From CAYMYN01 sp964394665 (GTDB lineage: Bacteria; Planctomycetota; UBA1135; GCA-002686595): 9,664 nucleotides of DNA. The first letter of the stretch is position 1; every line of letters begins with the position of its first letter. The position numbers and the translations under genes are program-made. Shown here in pieces: positions 7,016 to 9,664 of the stretch. The stretch is taken from positions 1-9,664 of the forward strand of contig CAYMYN010000070.1 of NCBI GenBank assembly GCA_964394665.1. Reading direction: 5' to 3'. A model generated the notes under the pieces. That model saw only the letters and a program-made list of their open reading frames with translations. It was not told where the DNA came from and ran no database searches.

Positions 7016-7082
7016 GCTCCGTGGCCCTTCCCGCCGCGCCCGCGCCGTGGGATCATCCGCGGCCTTCCTGCCCCTGCGAGCC

Positions 7083-7283
7083 ATGCGCATCCACGTCAAC
7101 GGCGAGCCGCGCGTCTGCGAGGCCGGCACCACGGTCGCCGACCTCGTGCGCGCCCTGGGCCTGGTGCCGGAACAGGTCGCCGTGGAGCGCAACCGAGCCC
7201 TGGTGCCGCGCGCGCGCCGCGCGGAGGTCGTGCTCGAGGACGGGGACCGCGTCGAGGTGGTGACCCTCGTGGGCGGCGGCTAG
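7083..7283 (+). CDS. thiS: Sulfur carrier protein ThiS
   Basis: ThiS is a small ubiquitin-like protein whose C-terminal Gly-Gly is adenylated by ThiF, converted to a thiocarboxylate, and donates sulfur to ThiG for the thiazole ring of thiamin. This product is 66 residues, the usual size. It starts MRIHVNGEPR, a beta-grasp opening, contains TVADLVRALGLVPEQVAVERN, and ends VTLVGGG with the required diglycine exposed at the C-terminus. I chose the ATG at 7083 because it gives the family N-terminus; an in-frame GTG at 7047 would add 12 unsupported residues. thiG starts 10 nt after the stop. No thiF, thiH or thiO lies in the window, so these must be elsewhere. No thiamin (TPP) riboswitch is visible in the 67-bp gap before it. 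Confidence 0.95.
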   Translation: MRIHVNGEPRVCEAGTTVADLVRALGLVPEQVAVERNRALVPRARRAEVVLEDGDRVEVVTLVGGG

Positions 7284-7285
7284 GA
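7282..7285 (+). promoter_or_regulatory. Ribosome binding site of thiG overlapping the thiS stop
   Basis: AGGA overlaps the TAG stop of thiS (TAGGA) and lies 8 nt before the thiG ATG, favouring co-translation of the carrier and the synthase. Confidence 0.6.
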
Positions 7286-7293
7286 ACTGGGCC

Positions 7294-8118
7294 ATGACGA
7301 CGACATCCCATCCCGACGACGTGACGACGGACCCGCCCCTGGTGGTCGGCGAGCTCAGCTTGCGCTCGCGCCTCCTGGTCGGCACCGGCAAGTACGCGAG
7401 CTTCGAGGAGACCGCCCGGGCCCTCGAGCTCTCGGGCACCGAGTGCGTGACCGTGGCCGTGCGGCGCGTCAACCTCGACGCCTCGCGCGGGCCCTCGCTG
7501 CTCGATCACATCGACCGCACGCGGTACGCGATCCTGCCCAACACCGCCGGCTGCTTCGATGCGGCGAGCGCGATCCGCACGGCCGAGCTCGCGCGCGACC
7601 TGCTCGACACGCCGTTGGTCAAGCTCGAGGTGCTGGGGGACGAGCGCACCCTGCTGCCCGACCCGGTCGGCACCCTCGAGGCCGCGGCCGAGCTCGTGCG
7701 CCAGGGCTTCCACGTGCTCGTCTACTGCTCGGACGATCCGCGCCTGTGCGTGCGCCTGGCGGAGCTCGGCGTGCGCAGCGTGATGCCCGCGGGCTCGCCG
7801 ATCGGCTCGGGCCAGGGCATCCTCAACCCCAACGCCCTGCGCATCGTGCTCGAGCTGTGCCCGGACGTGCCGGTGATCGTCGACGCGGGCGTCGGGACGG
7901 CCTCCGACGTCAGCCAGGCCATGGAGCTCGGAGCGGCGGGGGTCTTGCTGAACAGCGGCATCGCGCTGGCGCGGGAGCCGTTGCGCATGGCGCTGGCCAT
8001 GAAGCACGCCTGCATCGCCGGCCGGCAGGCTTTCCTCGCCGGGCGCATCCCGCGCCGTCTGTACGCCCACGCGTCCTCGCCGACCGAGGGGCGCATCGAG
8101 GGCGCGCAGGCCCCGTGA
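7294..8118 (+). CDS. thiG: Thiazole synthase ThiG
   Basis: ThiG condenses 1-deoxy-D-xylulose 5-phosphate, dehydroglycine and the ThiS thiocarboxylate into the thiazole phosphate moiety of thiamin. The 274-residue product is a TIM barrel with the family signatures in order: RLLVGTGKYASFEET (26-40), a TVAVRR segment, LPNTAGC (81-87), LVKLEVLGDERTLLPD (108-123) with the Schiff-base Lys110, VYCSDDP (143-149), MPAGSPIGSGQG (164-175), VDAGVGTASD (196-205) for phosphate binding, and GAAGVLLNSGIA (213-224). The usual MPLGSPIG reads MPAGSPIG, a minor change. The first ~14 residues (MTTTSHPDD and on) are a short polar leader before the barrel. It forms an operon with thiS, and its stop overlaps the start of the following membrane protease gene (TGATG), suggesting one transcript. 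Confidence 0.97.
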   Translation: MTTTSHPDDVTTDPPLVVGELSLRSRLLVGTGKYASFEETARALELSGTECVTVAVRRVNLDASRGPSLLDHIDRTRYAILPNTAGCFDAASAIRTAELARDLLDTPLVKLEVLGDERTLLPDPVGTLEAAAELVRQGFHVLVYCSDDPRLCVRLAELGVRSVMPAGSPIGSGQGILNPNALRIVLELCPDVPVIVDAGVGTASDVSQAMELGAAGVLLNSGIALAREPLRMALAMKHACIAGRQAFLAGRIPRRLYAHASSPTEGRIEGAQAP

Positions 8119-8999
8119 TGTCCGGGTCCTGCGCCCCGCACGTCCCCGGTTCGTCGGCGTTCGCGCAGGGCGTCGCGGCGGAGCACGTCGCCGCGGGCAG
8201 CGCGCTGGTGGGGATCGCCCTCGTGTGCGTCGGCCTGGCCTTGGTGCCCGCCTGCGCCAGCCTCGCGCGCTGGCTCGACCCGGGGCGGCGCGTCTTCTTC
8301 GCGCGCTGGGGCTTCTCGCACCTGGCGCTGGCGACGCTCGTGTTCCTCAGCGCGCAGCTCCTGGTCGCGGGGCTCTGGCCGTTGCCGGAGGGCGGCGGCG
8401 ACGGCCTGGGCCTGCTGCTGCGGGCGGTGCTCGCCCTGGGCCCGGTGGCGCTCGCGGCCTGGGCCGTGGCGCGGCGCACCGAACCGGAGCCGCTGCGCGC
8501 GATCGGCCTCGAGCCCCGGGGCCTGGTGCGCGGCCTCCTGTGCGGCGCGGCCTGCTACCTGCTGCTCCTGCCGGGCCTGTTCGGCCTGGCGCTCGCCTGG
8601 CCGTACGCCCTCGAGCTGCTCGGGCGGAGCTTCGAGACCCAGGACGTCCTGGAGCGCATCCTGGCCCTGGAGGGGACTTCCTTGGCCCTGGCCCTGGTGC
8701 TCGCGGTGGGGGTCGTGCCCTTCCTCGAGGAGTTGCTCTTCCGCGGCTTCCTCCAGCCGCTCCTCGTGCAGAACCTGCGCGAGACCGGCGGCGTGGTGGT
8801 GACGAGCCTGCTCTTCGCCGGCCTGCACGGCGCCTCCGTCGCGGGTCCCGTGTTCGGCCTGAGCCTGCTGCTCGGCGCGCTGATGTTGCGCTCGCGCACG
8901 CTGTGGGCGCCCTGGGGCGCCCACGCGCTCCACAATGGCCTCGTGCTCGGGCTCCTGTTGTGGGTGCCCGGCGCCCGGGACGTGTTGCTCGCGCCGTGA
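8118..8999 (+). CDS. CPBP (Abi/CAAX-like) intramembrane metalloprotease
   Basis: CPBP family proteins are multi-pass membrane glutamic/metal-dependent proteases; bacterial members act in membrane-protein processing, peptide maturation or self-immunity, but most have no known substrate. The 293-residue product has about eight hydrophobic segments (roughly 25-48, 66-88, 97-117, 137-160, 187-202, 223-236, 244-258, 270-285). All three catalytic motifs are intact: EELLFRG (204-210, EExxxR type), FAGLH (233-237, FxxxH type) and AHALHN (268-273). The ATG overlaps the thiG stop by one base (TGATG), and the GTG codon just before it is an alternative start. The first ~20 residues are polar and have no obvious signal. 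Its tie to thiamin genes is by position only; the substrate is unknown. Confidence 0.9.
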   Translation: MSGSCAPHVPGSSAFAQGVAAEHVAAGSALVGIALVCVGLALVPACASLARWLDPGRRVFFARWGFSHLALATLVFLSAQLLVAGLWPLPEGGGDGLGLLLRAVLALGPVALAAWAVARRTEPEPLRAIGLEPRGLVRGLLCGAACYLLLLPGLFGLALAWPYALELLGRSFETQDVLERILALEGTSLALALVLAVGVVPFLEELLFRGFLQPLLVQNLRETGGVVVTSLLFAGLHGASVAGPVFGLSLLLGALMLRSRTLWAPWGAHALHNGLVLGLLLWVPGARDVLLAP

Positions 9000-9066
9000 G
9001 CGGGCCGCGCGCGCCGAAATGGTTGCGGCGGCGCACCCGCGCGGAGATCCTCTGGCCCACCTGACC

Positions 9067-9576
9067 ATGACGCAGTTCCCTCGAGTCGGCCTCTTCCGGG
9101 CCCTGGAGGGCGGCGCCTACGCCGCCCTGAACGCGCTCCTCACCGGCGACGTCCGACTCGGCGCGGACGCCGGCATCTGGTTCGGTTGCGTCGTGCGCGG
9201 CGACGACGCGCCGCTCACGATCGGGGCGCGCACCAACGTGCAGGACCTCTCGGTGATCCACGCCGACACGGGCGTGCCCAACGTGATCGGCGCCGAGGTC
9301 ACGATCGGCCACCGCTGCGTGCTGCACGGCGCGCGCGTCGAGGACCGCTGCCTGATCGGCATGGGCGCGATCCTGCTGGGCGGCTCGGTCATCGGGACGG
9401 GCTCGATCGTCGGCGCCGGCTGCGTCGTGCGCGAGGGCATGGAGGTGCCGCCGCGTTCGCTGGTGGTCGGCGTACCCGGCCGCGTCGTGCGCACCGTCAG
9501 CGACGAGGAGCTGGCGGGCATCGCGCGCAGCGCCCAGGGCTACGTCGACAAGATCCGGCTCTACCTGCCGACCTGA
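9067..9576 (+). CDS. Gamma-class carbonic anhydrase-like protein (left-handed beta-helix)
   Basis: Gamma carbonic anhydrases are trimers that interconvert CO2 and bicarbonate at a metal site shared by adjacent subunits; many short members (YrdA/PaaY type) have weak or untested activity. The 169-residue product shows hexapeptide repeats (about 28-125), WFGCVVRGDDAPLTIGARTNVQD (38-60, split here by WFGCVVRGD and IGARTNVQD), and the three expected metal ligands His65 (SVIHAD), His82 (IGHR) and His87 (VLHG), the last two 5 apart as in the family. IGMGAILLGG and VGVPGRVVR are also typical, followed by a C-terminal helix (SDEELAGIARSAQGYVDKI). The longer loop carrying the proton-shuttle Glu of the archaeal Cam enzyme is absent. 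I chose the ATG at 9067; the in-frame ATG at 9019 would add 16 non-conserved residues, and neither has a good SD. It lies 67 bp after the protease gene. Confidence 0.92.
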   Translation: MTQFPRVGLFRALEGGAYAALNALLTGDVRLGADAGIWFGCVVRGDDAPLTIGARTNVQDLSVIHADTGVPNVIGAEVTIGHRCVLHGARVEDRCLIGMGAILLGGSVIGTGSIVGAGCVVREGMEVPPRSLVVGVPGRVVRTVSDEELAGIARSAQGYVDKIRLYLPT

Positions 9577-9583
9577 GCGCCCC

Positions 9584-9599
9584 TGGGCCGAGCGGCCCA
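9584..9599 (+). terminator. Hairpin just after the carbonic anhydrase gene
   Basis: TGGGCC (9584-9589) and GGCCCA (9594-9599) pair around a GAGC tetraloop, 8 nt after the stop codon. No T run follows, so this may be a weak terminator or an RNA 3'-end stabiliser. Confidence 0.4.
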
Positions 9600-9614
9600 C
9601 GCGCGGCGCGGCTC

Positions 9615-9641
9615 AGAGTGTGAGAAGAATTCGAGCACTCT
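9615..9641. repeat. Inverted repeat around an AT-richer island
   Basis: AGAGTG (9615-9620) and CACTCT (9636-9641) are perfect complements 15 bases apart. The loop (about 9621-9635) is the most AT-rich stretch in the right half of the window. It could be an operator or promoter for a gene outside the window, or a chance repeat. Confidence 0.3.
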
Positions 9642-9646
9642 CGGTA

Positions 9647-9664
9647 CGGCCGGCTTGCCGGCCG
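9647..9664. terminator. Strong hairpin at the window edge, possible terminator
   Basis: CGGCCGGC (9647-9654) and GCCGGCCG (9657-9664) form a perfect 8-bp inverted repeat around TT (7 bp if a CTTG tetraloop forms). It ends exactly at the window boundary, so the stem may be longer and a T run could follow. It is a good candidate for the end of the rlmI-thi-protease-carbonic anhydrase transcript. Confidence 0.45.

Noticed and set aside
7016..7082. TPP riboswitch or clear promoter before thiS
   Set aside because: The 67-bp gap is too short for a TPP riboswitch and none of its conserved core was seen. The best -10-like sequence (GATCAT, 7051-7056) has no convincing -35.

Overview
The window is very GC-rich (mostly G or C at third codon positions) and gene-dense. 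It shows no tRNA, rRNA, CRISPR array or insertion sequence. Several starts lack a clear Shine-Dalgarno (SD) sequence. A PspF-like regulator is paired with an exported HEAT/TPR protein. Together these features fit a high-GC Planctomycetota-like or Myxococcota-like bacterium. This placement is inferred from style and gene content, not from a marker comparison.

Left part, minus strand (1-1977): nusA is followed by the 5' end of infB, which runs off the window edge. This is the core of the conserved nusA-infB transcription/translation operon. The usual ylxR is missing between them, and rimP is not upstream. The 154-bp nusA-infB spacer holds a perfect 8-bp hairpin and a short degenerate tandem repeat.

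Divergent region (1978-2323): about 346 bp without a credible gene, carrying a weak minus-strand promoter candidate and an inverted repeat. It separates nusA from the plus-strand genes.

Centre, plus strand (2324-5754): a PspF-like sigma-54 activator homologue with no sensory domain overlaps, by 4 bp, an 804-residue exported HEAT/TPR protein. The activator keeps Walker A, GAFTGA, the arginine-finger region and a Fis-type helix-turn-helix. Its Walker B Asp-Glu pair is replaced by Gly-Gly, and the partner switch Asn by Asp. The pair is the least ordinary part of the window and looks like a translationally coupled module of unknown function.

Right part, plus strand (5840-9576): an RlmI-type 23S rRNA m5C methyltransferase, ThiS and ThiG (sulfur carrier and thiazole synthase of thiamin synthesis), a CPBP/Abi-type intramembrane protease whose start overlaps the thiG stop, and a gamma-class carbonic anhydrase-like protein. 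thiS, thiG and the protease are packed tightly enough to be one transcript. The last 88 bases are non-coding and carry three inverted repeats, one of them reaching the window edge.

Nearly all other long open frames, on both strands, are by-products of the high GC content.
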